From the NCBI RefSeq assembly GCF_014635585.1, contig NZ_BMDC01000002.1, positions 124,001-188,000 on the forward strand: a stretch of 64,000 bases of DNA, read 5' to 3'. Positions 25,530 to 34,794 of this stretch are shown here, piece after piece. Position numbers and translations under genes: made by a program. This stretch comes from Rothia aerolata. Its GTDB lineage: Bacteria > Actinomycetota > Actinomycetes > Actinomycetales > Micrococcaceae. The stretch's first letter is position 1, and every line of letters starts with the position of its first letter. The notes under the pieces are model-generated. The model was not told the DNA's origin and searched no databases. It was given only the letters and a program-made list of their open reading frames with translations.

Positions 25530-27377
25530 TTAGGCAACAATGTCGCTGAGTTCCATCCAACGCAACTCAAGCTCATCCACCTCATCTTGCAGGCTCTGAA
25601 CCTCAGCAGAGAGGGCTGCCAAACCCTCATAATCTGCTGGGTCATGGGCAGCCATCTTTTCCTCCAGCTTGGCCTTCTGATCAGCCAGCTTGCCCAGTTT
25701 ACGGTCAATCTGGTTCATCTCTTTTTGCGCCGCCCGCACTTCCGCGCCACCGGCTTTAGGTGCAGAAGCCTCCGCGGCGGCGTCCTGGGAATCAGCAGCA
25801 GCGCGCTTATCCAGGGGCGAACCCGCTACCGCACCGGCAGAAGAACCGCCCGCACCGGCGGCAGAAAGCTGAAGATACTGGTCTACACCACCGGGTAGAT
25901 GGCGGAAGGTACCGTCGATAATTGCATACTGCTGGTCGGTGACTCGCTCCATCAGGTAGCGGTCGTGGGAGACCACCAGCAGGGTGCCGGGCCAGGTATC
26001 CAGCAGATCTTCCATCGCCGCCAGCATGTCGGTGTCAAGATCATTGGAGGGCTCATCGAGAATCAGCACATTGGGCTCGTCAAGAAGAATCAGTAGCAGC
26101 TGCAAACGGCGCTTCTGGCCACCCGAAAGGTCCCGTACGGGAGTTGAGAGCTGGGCAGAGGTAAAGCCCAGGCGCTCAAGCAGCTGGCCCGGAGTCATCT
26201 CCTTGCCCCCGGCTACGTAGGTGGTCTTCTTTCTACCGATGACGTCGGAGACCCTGTCGTTCTCCACCTCCCACAGCTCATCCAGCTGCTGGGTCAGCGT
26301 AGCAACCACCACGGTCTTACCGCGCTTGACCCTGCCCGCCGAGGGGGTAGTGGCACCGGTAACGAGGCCCAGTAGGGTAGACTTACCCGCACCGTTGACC
26401 CCCAAAATGCCGGTACGTTCGCCGGGGCCGATATGCCAGGTAACTTTTTTTAGCACATCGCGCTTGCCACCGGGCTGGGTGGGGTCATCAAAGGAGACAT
26501 CAACATTGTCGATATCCACCACGTCCTTACCCAGACGGGAGACCGCCATCTGGGAGAGCTCCACCTTGTTGCGCACCGGCGGAACATCGGCAATCAGTGC
26601 GTTGGCGGTGTCAATACGGAACTTGGGCTTAGACGTACGTGCCGGAGCACCGCGGCGCAGCCAGGCGAGTTCTTTGCGCATGAGGTTCTGACGCTTCGCC
26701 TCTGCGGCAGCTGCCTGACGGTCACGTTCAACCCGCTGCAAAATGTAGGCAGCATATCCGCCCTCGAAGGGCTCCACCACGCCGTCATGAACCTCCCAGG
26801 TGTCGGTGCAGACCTCATCGAGGAACCAGCGGTCGTGGGTGACGGTCAGCAGGCCACCGGAGTTCTTGTTCCAGCGGGTCTTGAGGTGGTTGGCAAGCCA
26901 GGTAATGGCCTCAACATCTAGGTGGTTGGTGGGCTCATCGAGCATGAGCACCTCCCACTCGCCGGCGAGTAGGGCGGCAAGGGCCACACGACGGCGCTGG
27001 CCGCCGGAAAGCGCTGAAACCGGTGCCTCCCAGTCGAGGTCGGAGACTAAACCGGCTATCACATCGCGAATCTGCGGGTTGGAAGCCCATTCGTACTCGG
27101 GGGCATCACCCACGATGGACTGGCCGACTGTTAGAGTATCGTCCAGCCGATCAGCTTGGTCCAGGTAGCCGATTCGGGTGCCACCGCGCAGGGTTACCTT
27201 GCCGGAGTCGGGGGTCAGCCTACCGCCCAGCATCTTGAGCAGGGTCGATTTACCGTCGCCGTTTCGGCCAACAATGCCGATACGCTGACCCTCGTTAATA
27301 CCGACGGTCACGCCCTCAAATACGGTACGGGTAGGGAACTCGATGTGCAGATCTTCGCCGCCAATTAAATGTGCCAT
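25530..27377 (-). CDS. ABC-F family ATPase (Uup-like)
   Basis: ABC-F proteins have two ATP-binding cassettes and no membrane domain and act on ribosomes or, for Uup, on ribosome assembly and DNA structures. The 615-aa sequence has Walker A GIVGRNGDGKSTLL and signature LSGGQRRRVALAAL in the first domain, and GILGVNGAGKSTLL with LSGGQKRRLQLLLIL in the second, each with a LDEPxNxLD Walker B. A linker with charged helices sits between. The C-terminus, about residues 540-615, forms a coiled-coil (KEMNQIDRKLGKLADQKAKL) like that of Uup. It starts 10 bp after the neighbouring gene. An antibiotic-resistance role is possible in the family but not indicated here. Confidence 0.9.
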   Translation of the reverse strand: MAHLIGGEDLHIEFPTRTVFEGVTVGINEGQRIGIVGRNGDGKSTLLKMLGGRLTPDSGKVTLRGGTRIGYLDQADRLDDTLTVGQSIVGDAPEYEWASNPQIRDVIAGLVSDLDWEAPVSALSGGQRRRVALAALLAGEWEVLMLDEPTNHLDVEAITWLANHLKTRWNKNSGGLLTVTHDRWFLDEVCTDTWEVHDGVVEPFEGGYAAYILQRVERDRQAAAAEAKRQNLMRKELAWLRRGAPARTSKPKFRIDTANALIADVPPVRNKVELSQMAVSRLGKDVVDIDNVDVSFDDPTQPGGKRDVLKKVTWHIGPGERTGILGVNGAGKSTLLGLVTGATTPSAGRVKRGKTVVVATLTQQLDELWEVENDRVSDVIGRKKTTYVAGGKEMTPGQLLERLGFTSAQLSTPVRDLSGGQKRRLQLLLILLDEPNVLILDEPSNDLDTDMLAAMEDLLDTWPGTLLVVSHDRYLMERVTDQQYAIIDGTFRHLPGGVDQYLQLSAAGAGGSSAGAVAGSPLDKRAAADSQDAAAEASAPKAGGAEVRAAQKEMNQIDRKLGKLADQKAKLEEKMAAHDPADYEGLAALSAEVQSLQDEVDELELRWMELSDIVA

Positions 27378-27387
27378 AAAGATTTCG

Positions 27388-28434
27388 TTACTCTTTCTCA
27401 GAAGCAGAACCGTGGGTAACTAGAGCGTTTTCGATGTCCCTCAGATCTTCGTTAAGTGAAGGTGAAATGATATTCATCTGCCGTAGAAGGACGCCAAATC
27501 GGTGCCGCCAATCTAGGCGCTGAAGAGCCATGAGAACGTGCTCACGCGCTTGCTCAGGGGCATATTCCTTTGCAACATCTGCTATGGTTTGCATGCCGAT
27601 TTCACGGTTGTTCGGGGAAATCTCAATCGTTGCCCCCTCCCAGAGAAGTTCACGGGTGGCGGCCGAGCTAGGTTTTTGCCCGACTACCGTGGAACCCCAT
27701 GCCAGAGCATCGAGCCACCGGGCGGTGATGTAATCCTTCTGCGGGTGCGTATATGAAGTCGGACTTGATCTGACAGAAAAGGCAAGAGTGAACTTTGTTC
27801 GACTCAAAGCATCTGCAAGAAACCGAGCTGAATCATGTGGAGTGCTACCGAATTGGGGGCGCCCCTCAAACGTAAGACCAAACTTTCGGGCAGTTGAAGC
27901 CGTCAGGTCGTCGTCATTCCAAACGTCAGGTTGTCGCCCTACTCTGAGTAAATCGGTGGTTTTGGTGAGGCTGGCTTGAATTCTCTGGTGGAAAGAAGAC
28001 CAAACATCTGTACCCCAGGGCAGTACTCCCAGATTCTTGACTCCGGCAGCTTCCCAGTCTTTGAGGTCACCTGAATCGGTGAGAAAGATTTTGGTATAAG
28101 GCGACCTACCGCGCACCAGGCGTGGAATACGCTCGGACCAGAAACTATCAATCACCCAACCGTAAATAGCAGAGTAGGGTTTGAAGGCTAAGCGAAGCTG
28201 AGCGATAGCGTTGAGTTGGCCGGGATCATAAGCAATAACTAAAGCTATTCTTTGGCCTACTGATGTACGAGGCAGGGCACTCAATAACTTGGTGCTTCGA
28301 CTCAGGGAGCGGTGTACATCAACCAGTACAGGCTCGACTCCCAGATAGTTGGCAAGGAGGGTGGTCATTGAGTTCACTGGAGCCCAGCCAGCCTCTTGAG
28401 GTACAGCCACGAAAAGATCAATCTGAGGTTTCAC
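27388..28434 (-). CDS. Glycosyltransferase-like protein, unassigned
   Basis: This 348-aa protein is not confidently recognised. It lacks a signal peptide and membrane spans. The pattern of Rossmann-like strands (QRIALVIAYDPGQLNAIAQL, YGWVIDSFWSERIP) and a C-terminal ARWLDALAWGSTVVGQKPS with a downstream EGATIEISPNNREI resemble GT-B glycosyltransferases of the CgeB/group 1 type, where a Gly-rich turn and an acidic residue bind the donor. It lies 10 bp upstream of the ABC-F gene and shares its direction; the two may be co-transcribed. The AT-richer composition fits the accessory glycan block. No close family named with certainty. Confidence 0.55.
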   Translation of the reverse strand: MKPQIDLFVAVPQEAGWAPVNSMTTLLANYLGVEPVLVDVHRSLSRSTKLLSALPRTSVGQRIALVIAYDPGQLNAIAQLRLAFKPYSAIYGWVIDSFWSERIPRLVRGRSPYTKIFLTDSGDLKDWEAAGVKNLGVLPWGTDVWSSFHQRIQASLTKTTDLLRVGRQPDVWNDDDLTASTARKFGLTFEGRPQFGSTPHDSARFLADALSRTKFTLAFSVRSSPTSYTHPQKDYITARWLDALAWGSTVVGQKPSSAATRELLWEGATIEISPNNREIGMQTIADVAKEYAPEQAREHVLMALQRLDWRHRFGVLLRQMNIISPSLNEDLRDIENALVTHGSASEKE

Positions 28435-28674
28435 CGGAGTCCTTGGTGCTTAGAAACGAAGATGAGGGAAATGTACGGGCAGTTCCTTAGAATTAGGTTA
28501 CTTGTGGAAAGTTGGCCTGTCAGCTCACAGCCTTTTGCAATTCTAAAGTTAGACGAAAAACATACCAAACGTAAACTTTTAAGATAGTAAGCAGAAGTAG
28601 AATCCTAACAAGCACTTTAGTCTAAAGCGTCAAGCCCTGCCCTATTGGGCAGGCAGGGGGGAACACCATCGAGC
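28435..28674. other. AT-rich divergent intergenic region
   Basis: These 240 bp separate the divergent glycosyltransferase-like gene and the phosphatase gene. Apart from a small inverted repeat CTTTAG-T-CTAAAG (28615-28627) and a CCTGCCC/GGGCAGG hairpin (28636-28653) just before the phosphatase ribosome site, nothing clear is visible. It must contain both promoters. Confidence 0.5.
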
Positions 28675-29265
28675 ATGTCGCACTTTAATGTAAAATCACT
28701 TCTTAAGCTCCGGTCGCTTAAATCTCAGTCTGCTTCTGTAGAGGCAACCGACAGCCACAAGATTCTCTTTGTCTGCACCGGTAACATTGCTCGGTCAGCC
28801 TCAGCTGAGTATCTGGCCAAGCAGATGATCCCCCAGGAATCATCGTGGACTTTCGACAGCGCGGGAATCGGTGCCGTGGTGGGTGCACCTGTCGCGCCTT
28901 TTGTCGATGAGGAGCTGTCTTCCCGGGGAGTTGATTTTTCAGGCCATCGGGCTAAGCAGCTAACCAAGCACATGGTTGCTGAGTCTGCGCTGGTTCTGGT
29001 GATGGAAAAAGAACAGCTCGACTGGATTGTTCGGGAATGGCCCCAGTACCGCAACCGCGTGCACCTGCTCAAGCAGATGGCGCGTCTGCGCCAAGGCGCA
29101 GGACGTCGCGTGGACCCGGTCTCGTACATGGGTCAGCAGGACGACGCCCCCCTGGACGAGGATACTATTGCAGACCCCTACCGCCAAGGTGCTGATGCGG
29201 CTCGGCAGGCAGTTTCAGAGATTGAGTCTGCACTGAAAGTTGTGATTCCTTGGTTGGGTAGCTAG
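28675..29265 (+). CDS. Low-molecular-weight protein tyrosine phosphatase
   Basis: This 196-aa enzyme has the P-loop VCTGNIARSA with nucleophile C34 and R40, and the general acid Asp in ADPYRQG near the C-terminus. Such phosphatases (Wzb, EpsB-type) remove phosphate from BY-kinases and so tune polysaccharide length or output. A BY-kinase is encoded at 47592-49013, and would be its natural partner (inference; they are 19 kb apart). ATG 28675 has GGGGGGA 12 nt upstream; an in-frame TTG at 28645 would add 10 residues. The N-terminus of about 27 residues before the core is basic and unusual for the family. Confidence 0.9.
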   Translation: MSHFNVKSLLKLRSLKSQSASVEATDSHKILFVCTGNIARSASAEYLAKQMIPQESSWTFDSAGIGAVVGAPVAPFVDEELSSRGVDFSGHRAKQLTKHMVAESALVLVMEKEQLDWIVREWPQYRNRVHLLKQMARLRQGAGRRVDPVSYMGQQDDAPLDEDTIADPYRQGADAARQAVSEIESALKVVIPWLGS

Positions 29266-29280
29266 AGGAATCCCAGACCT

Positions 29281-29310
29281 TAACCTGCCGTATTTTCTAC
29301 AGGTTATTTT
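29281..29310 (+). terminator. Rho-independent terminator after the phosphatase gene
   Basis: TAACCTG (29281-29287) pairs with CAGGTTA (29300-29306), followed by TTTT, 15 bp after the stop. The stem is short, so the strength is moderate. Confidence 0.6.
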
Positions 29311-29377
29311 CAGCTTAGCCCTCTTCTTTGGTATTGTTTTAGTCTGTTAGACCAAACCCTGTCGGCTTGGTTGACTT

Positions 29378-29448
29378 TCCGCCATGGTGTAATGGCAACA
29401 CAGCGGCCTTTGAAGCCGTTATTCCAGGTTCGAGTCCTGGTGGCGGAG
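29378..29448 (+). tRNA. tRNA-Gln (anticodon TTG)
   Basis: The 71-nt sequence folds as a cloverleaf: acceptor TCCGCCA with TGGCGGA, D-arm GTG/CAC, anticodon stem GCGGC/GCCGT with loop CTTTGAA giving anticodon TTG, T-arm CCAGG-TTCGAGT-CCTGG, and discriminator G. CCA is not encoded. It lies 62 bp before the glmU start, inside an in-frame upstream extension of glmU, which shows that extension is not coding. Confidence 0.95.
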
Positions 29449-29510
29449 CTACGCTAGCATCAAAAAATCATTCGTCTAGGCTAGTTTCCAACTCTATAAG
29501 GAGTTCCCCT

Positions 29511-30986
29511 GTGACTGACACAGTTCATAATGCCCCGTCTGCTGTGATTGTTCTGGCCGCAGGTGCTGGAACTCGCATGAAATCACAAACCCCCAAGGTG
29601 ATGCACGGTATCGGTGGCCGCTCCATGGTGGAGCACGCTATTGCCGCGGCCCGTGAACTGGGGCCTCAGCGTTTGGCCGCTGTGGTGCGCCACCAGCGCG
29701 ACAAGGTGGCAGAACACATTCTGAGCTTTGATTCTGAAGTCTCAATCGTCGACCAGGATGAGATTCCCGGTACCGGCCGAGCCGTTGAGGTGGGCCTGCT
29801 GGGGTTGGATGAATCCGGAGAAGTAGAGGGAACCGTTGTCGTCACCTACGGCGATGTTCCCCTGCTCCGTTCTGAAACTCTGCGCGAACTCATTGCTTTC
29901 CACGAGGAGGGACAGAACGCGGTAACGGTTCTGACCACCAACATTGCAGAACCCGGTTCCTACGGTCGCATCGTGCGCAACCAGGCTGGCGAGGTCACCG
30001 CCATTGTGGAGGCCAAGGATGCCACCGCCGAGCAGCTGGCAATCACCGAGATTAACTCCGGTATCTACGCTTTCGACGCACAGGTTTTGCGCGAGTCACT
30101 GACCAAGGTCACCACCGATAACGCCCAGGGGGAAAAGTACATTACCGATGTGCTTCAGATTGCCCGCGAGGCCGGCCACCGTACCGCAGCGCTGGCTATC
30201 GAAGACCGCTGGGAAGTTGAGGGCGCTAACGACCGCGTTCAGCTGGCCCAGCTGGGGCGCAAGCTCAACGACCGCCTGGTTGAATTCCACATGCGCAACG
30301 GCGTGACCATTGTTGATCCTCAAACCACCTGGATTGACTCGACCGTCACCATCGAAAACGATGTCACCATTCTGCCCGGCACCCAGCTACAGGGTAAGAC
30401 CACTATTGGTCGCGGTTCGGTGGTAGGCCCCGACTCCACCCTCAAAGACATTGAGATTGGTGAGAACGTCACCATTTCTCGCACCCACGGTTCAGAGGCA
30501 AAAATCGAATCGGGAGCAACCGTTGGCCCCTTTGCCTACCTGCGCCCCGGCACCCTTCTGCACGAGAGCGGCAAGATTGGCACCTTTGTTGAGACCAAGA
30601 ACGCGGAAATCGGTAGGGGCTCCAAGCTTCCCCACCTCTCCTACGCCGGCGACGTCACCATCGGTGAGAACTCCAACATCGGAGCCGCTTCAGTCTTTGT
30701 GAACTATGACGGCGTGAACAAGCACCGTTCGACCGTGGGCAACAATGTACGCATGGGCTCGGACAACATGTACGTGGCTCCTGTGTCAATTGGCGACGGA
30801 GCCTACTCCGGTGCTGGTACCGTTATTCGTAAGGACGTTCCTGCGGGAGCCCTTGCTATCAATGAAGCTCCCCAGCGCAATATTGAGGGCTGGGTTATAA
30901 AGAATCGCGCGGGCACTGATGCAGCACATGCTGCCCAGGCTGCGGGTGCTGAATCGAATAACTCATCTGAGGAAAGCGACAAGTAA
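29511..30986 (+). CDS. glmU: Bifunctional UDP-GlcNAc pyrophosphorylase / glucosamine-1-phosphate acetyltransferase
   Basis: GlmU makes UDP-GlcNAc for peptidoglycan and surface glycans. GTG 29511 is the start, with AAGGAG 8 nt upstream; the frame is open further but passes through a tRNA gene. The 491-aa protein has the N-terminal uridylyltransferase loop VLAAGAGTRMKS, the middle GDVPLLRSETL, and the C-terminal left-handed beta-helix with LRPGTLLHESGKIGTFVETK and GDVTIGENSNIGAASVFVNYDG, carrying the acetyltransferase site. prs follows after 3 bp; the two lie together in many actinobacteria. Confidence 0.95.
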   Translation: MTDTVHNAPSAVIVLAAGAGTRMKSQTPKVMHGIGGRSMVEHAIAAARELGPQRLAAVVRHQRDKVAEHILSFDSEVSIVDQDEIPGTGRAVEVGLLGLDESGEVEGTVVVTYGDVPLLRSETLRELIAFHEEGQNAVTVLTTNIAEPGSYGRIVRNQAGEVTAIVEAKDATAEQLAITEINSGIYAFDAQVLRESLTKVTTDNAQGEKYITDVLQIAREAGHRTAALAIEDRWEVEGANDRVQLAQLGRKLNDRLVEFHMRNGVTIVDPQTTWIDSTVTIENDVTILPGTQLQGKTTIGRGSVVGPDSTLKDIEIGENVTISRTHGSEAKIESGATVGPFAYLRPGTLLHESGKIGTFVETKNAEIGRGSKLPHLSYAGDVTIGENSNIGAASVFVNYDGVNKHRSTVGNNVRMGSDNMYVAPVSIGDGAYSGAGTVIRKDVPAGALAINEAPQRNIEGWVIKNRAGTDAAHAAQAAGAESNNSSEESDK

Positions 30987-30989
30987 ATC

Positions 30990-31976
30990 ATGACGGAGAT
31001 TACCAATCCCGGCGAAAAGAAGATGGTGCTGGTCTCTGGCCGAGCTCACCCTGAACTGGCTGAGCAGATCGCTACCGAGCTCGGTAACGAGGTTCTGCCG
31101 ACTTCTGCTTACACCTTTGCGAACGGTGAAACCTACGTTCGTTTTGAGCACTCCGTTCGTGGTGCGGATGCCTTTGTGATTCAGTCTCATCCGGCACCCA
31201 TCAACGAGTGGCTGATGGAACAGTTGATCATGATTGACTCCCTCAAGCGTGCATCTGCTCGGTCTATCACCGTGGTTTCGCCCTTCTACCCCTACGCTCG
31301 TCAGGATAAGAAGCACAAGGGCCGCGAACCTATCTCCGCTCGACTCATCTCAGATCTTTACAAGACCGCCGGTGCAGATCGCCTGATGAGCGTCGATTTG
31401 CACACCGCTCAGATTCAGGGTTTCTTCGATGGTCCGGTTGACCACCTGATGGCTATTCCTCTGCTGGCCCAGCACGTGAAGGAATCGGTGGAAGACGTCT
31501 CTAACGTCACCGTGGTGTCTCCCGATACCGGCCGTGTTCGCGTTGCCGAGCAGTGGGCTGACCTTCTCGGTGGCGCACCGCTTGCTTTCGTGCACAAGAC
31601 TCGCGATATCAACGTTCCCAACAAGGCTGTTTCTAAGACCGTGGTGGGCGATATCAAGGGTCGCACCTGCGTGCTGATTGACGACATGATCGATACCGGT
31701 GGAACCATCTCCGGTGCGGTTCAGGTGCTCAAAGACCACGGTGCTAAAGACGTTATTATCGCTGCAACACATCCGGTATTCTCCGGCCCGGCTGTAGAGC
31801 GCCTGTCGAACTCTGGAGCCCGCGAGGTGATTGTAACCAACACTCTGCCCGTTCCCGAAGAGCACCAGTTTGAGAACCTGACCGTTCTTTCGATTGCCCC
31901 GCTGATTGCCCGCGCAATCAAGGAGGTCTTCGACGAGGGCTCGGTAACCAGCCTCTTCAACGGCCGCTCTAACTAA
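30990..31976 (+). CDS. prs: Ribose-phosphate pyrophosphokinase
   Basis: Prs makes PRPP from ribose 5-phosphate and ATP for nucleotide, His and Trp synthesis. The 328-aa sequence has FPYARQDKKH-type ATP loop (PYARQDKKHKGREPIS), the VDLHTAQIQGFFD metal/substrate helix, and the PRPP-binding VLIDDMIDTGGTISGA. ATG 30990 is 3 bp after glmU, so the genes form one unit. A strong terminator follows. Confidence 0.96.
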   Translation: MTEITNPGEKKMVLVSGRAHPELAEQIATELGNEVLPTSAYTFANGETYVRFEHSVRGADAFVIQSHPAPINEWLMEQLIMIDSLKRASARSITVVSPFYPYARQDKKHKGREPISARLISDLYKTAGADRLMSVDLHTAQIQGFFDGPVDHLMAIPLLAQHVKESVEDVSNVTVVSPDTGRVRVAEQWADLLGGAPLAFVHKTRDINVPNKAVSKTVVGDIKGRTCVLIDDMIDTGGTISGAVQVLKDHGAKDVIIAATHPVFSGPAVERLSNSGAREVIVTNTLPVPEEHQFENLTVLSIAPLIARAIKEVFDEGSVTSLFNGRSN

Positions 31977-31997
31977 CATCAACGACATTACTTGAAG

Positions 31998-32030
31998 GTA
32001 ACCCCGTGTCTTCGGCACGGGGTTACTTTT
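31998..32030 (+). terminator. Rho-independent terminator after prs
   Basis: GTAACCCCGTG (31998-32008) pairs perfectly with CACGGGGTTAC (32016-32026) over a loop containing TTCG and is followed by TTTT. Confidence 0.9.
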
Positions 32031-32098
32031 CGCTGTTACCGTAGAGTGATAGGGAAACATTTAACCACCGCGTAGCTTTAGGGGAGCTCCACGACACC

Positions 32099-33904
32099 AT
32101 GATTGCTAGACTCAAGCGCCTTTTTCCGGGGAAGAACTTTTACCTTCTGATACTGAATGTTCTGCTTCTCTTCGCTGTTTCCCTCTTCGACCTACTCGGT
32201 GTAGCCGCAATTCTGCCTGTTATTCAGGTGGGTATGGGGGAAGATATTTCATCAGGCTACCTGAGCTACCTTCATCGGTTCTTGGGGGAACCAGAGCGAG
32301 AAACCTTTATGCTCATTATGAGCCTGGTACTTGTATTCTCTTTCATCTTTAAGGGAGTATTTTCACTTGCTATTAAGTGGTGGAGTTCAGGTTTCCTAGC
32401 TCGCCAGCAGACTGCTAGCTCCGTCACCATGCTTGGAGCCTACCTGCAAGAACCCTATACAGAACATCGTAAGCGGACTACCGCAGAGATTCTGCAGATT
32501 ACAGGTAGTGCAACTTTCCAAGTCTATTCCGGCTATGTTGGAAGCATCCTGTCGATTATTGGTGAGGGCCTGTCCATTATCCTTCTCATGATTCTGCTGG
32601 CAGCTGTTATGCCGCTTGAAACTGCCATAGCTTTTGTCTACTTTGGCCTTGCTTCCTTTGGTATTCAGCATTTCTTGAAGAAACGGAATGCTAACGTGGG
32701 TTACATTGTCTGGTCGAAAGAGCTAGAAGCGTCGGCAGCTACCCTTACAGCGGTTGATGGTTTTCGTGAAAATATTATTCACGGTGTCACTGAACGCAGT
32801 CTCTTTGGCTATCAGAGAGCCCGTCTAGATGCGGTTGATGCAAACCGTCGCAAGGGTTTCTATTTTGAGATGCCTAAATACCTGCTTGAAATTATATTTG
32901 TTGGCGGAATCGCTCTCATTATGGGAGTTATAGTTTCAACCGGAGGGCTAAGCCAGGCAGCCTACATGGTCGTCTTTGCTGGGGCCTGTGTTCGTATTCT
33001 GCCCAACTTTGTGCGAGTGATTTCAACTTTAGGTACCTTCAGAACTGCGGTCCCCTATCTTCACACCTATGAGCGCGTCGCTCAAGAGCTCAAGGCAGGT
33101 ACTTTCCGTTTTCTTGAAAAAGAACCCCGTATTGGTGATTTTGCTCTGGTGAGGCGTGAAGTCAGTCGTCTAGATGTTTCTGTTGAAAACTTGAGTTTTC
33201 GGTATCCAGATGGCGACCAGGACGTGCTGAAGAAGCTGAACTTTAAGGTCCCGAGCGGTAGTTCTGTAGCTTTTGTTGGGGGGTCTGGTTCAGGTAAAAC
33301 TACACTTATTGATCTTATTTTGGGTTTGCTGCACCCTACCGAGGGGCGGGTCCTGGTCAACGACCGTGATATTCAGCAGGATCTCGATGCCTGGCACGAG
33401 AAAATTGGGTATGTTCCCCAGGATGTTTTTATCTCGGGTAAGACTGTTAGAGAAGAAATTGCTTATGGACTGAAGCCCGAGGAAGTAGATAATGACCGGG
33501 TTTGGGAGTGTGTGCGACTTGCTGAGCTTGAAGATGTTGTTAACTCTTTAGAGGATGGTCTGAATACCAAAATTGGGGAGAATGGTACTCGTCTGTCGGG
33601 TGGGCAGCGGCAACGTATTGGTTTAGCACGGGCTTTTTACCGCAATCCGAGCGTACTAATTCTTGATGAGGCGACCTCGGCTCTTGATAATGAGACAGAG
33701 TATAAGATTACGCAGGCTATTAATAGGCTGACTGAGGGGAGAACCGTTTTTATTGTTGCCCACCGTCTGTCAACCGTGCGGAACGTTGAGCAACTTCTCT
33801 TCATGTCCCAGGGCGAGATTGTTTCCCAGGGAACCTTCTCTGAGGTCAGAGCAGAAAATGCTGAATTTAACCGACTAGTCGAGTTGGGCCAGCTTCCAGA
33901 GTAA
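32099..33904 (+). CDS. ABC exporter, glycan flippase-like (PglK/MsbA type)
   Basis: The 601-aa protein fuses an N-terminal membrane domain of six predicted helices (about residues 15-310) to a C-terminal ATPase. The ATPase has FVGGSGSGKTTLIDLIL as Walker A, LSGGQRQRIGLARAF as signature and VLILDEATSALD as Walker B, and IVAHRLSTVRN as the H-loop. Its place at the head of a glycosyltransferase cluster and its single-chain half-transporter form resemble PglK-like flippases that move polyprenyl-linked oligosaccharides; the substrate is inferred. It has a GGGGAGCTCC ribosome site. The DNA is moderately AT-rich. Confidence 0.85.
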   Translation: MIARLKRLFPGKNFYLLILNVLLLFAVSLFDLLGVAAILPVIQVGMGEDISSGYLSYLHRFLGEPERETFMLIMSLVLVFSFIFKGVFSLAIKWWSSGFLARQQTASSVTMLGAYLQEPYTEHRKRTTAEILQITGSATFQVYSGYVGSILSIIGEGLSIILLMILLAAVMPLETAIAFVYFGLASFGIQHFLKKRNANVGYIVWSKELEASAATLTAVDGFRENIIHGVTERSLFGYQRARLDAVDANRRKGFYFEMPKYLLEIIFVGGIALIMGVIVSTGGLSQAAYMVVFAGACVRILPNFVRVISTLGTFRTAVPYLHTYERVAQELKAGTFRFLEKEPRIGDFALVRREVSRLDVSVENLSFRYPDGDQDVLKKLNFKVPSGSSVAFVGGSGSGKTTLIDLILGLLHPTEGRVLVNDRDIQQDLDAWHEKIGYVPQDVFISGKTVREEIAYGLKPEEVDNDRVWECVRLAELEDVVNSLEDGLNTKIGENGTRLSGGQRQRIGLARAFYRNPSVLILDEATSALDNETEYKITQAINRLTEGRTVFIVAHRLSTVRNVEQLLFMSQGEIVSQGTFSEVRAENAEFNRLVELGQLPE

Positions 33905-33950
33905 CAGATTATTTTGCGTGTAAAGTAAGATGAATCTCAATAAGGGATAG

Positions 33951-34781
33951 ATGAAAGTTATGCGTGTGGTTAAGTATGTTATAGCCTTGAAGAGTTCTAG
34001 TCGGCTGAAAAAGTTTCAGCAGCAAGAATTCTCAAATGGTTTTAGCATCTGGGATGCCTTTAATGGGGTGGAAGAGCCGGTTCCAGATTTTGTGGACTTG
34101 AAATCCTTTGAACAAGGTTTGGGGCGCCCTCCTCTGCCAGGGGAGTTTGGCTACTCAGTTAGCCATTATTTATTATGCAAAAATTTTGTAGAAACAGGTA
34201 AAATAGATGAATTAATGTTGGTTGCTGAGGATGATGCAAGGTTCTCAAACAAAGCTGAATCTGTTATATCTCGAGTAGTAAGATGGACTGACTGGAGTAA
34301 GGTTGGGATTGTTGTCCTGGCTAGTCCAGGGTTAGCCGCTGGTGAGCGTCGTTTTCGCTCGATACCTCAAAAGGCGGCAGTGATGTCGATATTATCAAGG
34401 CCTGTTGGATGGAATGGTATTTACCCTTTTATTCTTGGTTCTTTTGATGGTATGGCAATTGGGACGGGGTGCTATTTAATTAGCTTTCAGGCTGCTCAGA
34501 AATATGTAGATTTAGTTGAATATGGGGATAAAATAGCCTGGGTCGCAGACCATTATAATATCTGGGCTAAAAAGGCTGGGGTGGAAGTCCAGCTTCTGCG
34601 CCCTGGCATCTGTTCCTGGGAAGGGGAGTCAACTATTGGAGGCCTCGATCATGACTGGACGGGTTACTCCGAAAATATTGATTCACAGAGAAAGAGCCTA
34701 ATTCGAAAAATTCAAGAGAACCTCTTTGTTCGCGAGCGGCTATGGCGGCTAAAACGCTCTCTTCAATGTGTGCTGAAATAG
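33951..34781 (+). CDS. GT25-family glycosyltransferase (intact paralogue)
   Basis: This 276-aa enzyme matches the LPS galactosyltransferase-type GT25 fold: PPLPGEFGYSVSHYLLC near residue 60, then VAEDDARF with the DxD-like metal site, GTGCYLI and AWVADHYNIW. It is the same architecture as the IS-split gene at 21194-22981. The ATG 33951 is preceded by AAGGGATAG. The gene is AT-rich, unlike the genes from about 34.9 kb onwards. It would add one sugar to the glycan made by this locus; the sugar is not predictable. Confidence 0.85.
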   Translation: MKVMRVVKYVIALKSSSRLKKFQQQEFSNGFSIWDAFNGVEEPVPDFVDLKSFEQGLGRPPLPGEFGYSVSHYLLCKNFVETGKIDELMLVAEDDARFSNKAESVISRVVRWTDWSKVGIVVLASPGLAAGERRFRSIPQKAAVMSILSRPVGWNGIYPFILGSFDGMAIGTGCYLISFQAAQKYVDLVEYGDKIAWVADHYNIWAKKAGVEVQLLRPGICSWEGESTIGGLDHDWTGYSENIDSQRKSLIRKIQENLFVRERLWRLKRSLQCVLK

Positions 34782-34794
34782 TTATGAGGGTTCA

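Noticed and set aside
29378-29448. tRNA-Gln as an attachment site for an integrated element
   Set aside because: No integrase gene and no second copy of the tRNA 3' end was noticed in the window.
29367-29510. 5' extension of glmU through the tRNA gene
   Set aside because: It runs through tRNA-Gln and lacks a ribosome site; GTG 29511 has AAGGAG.
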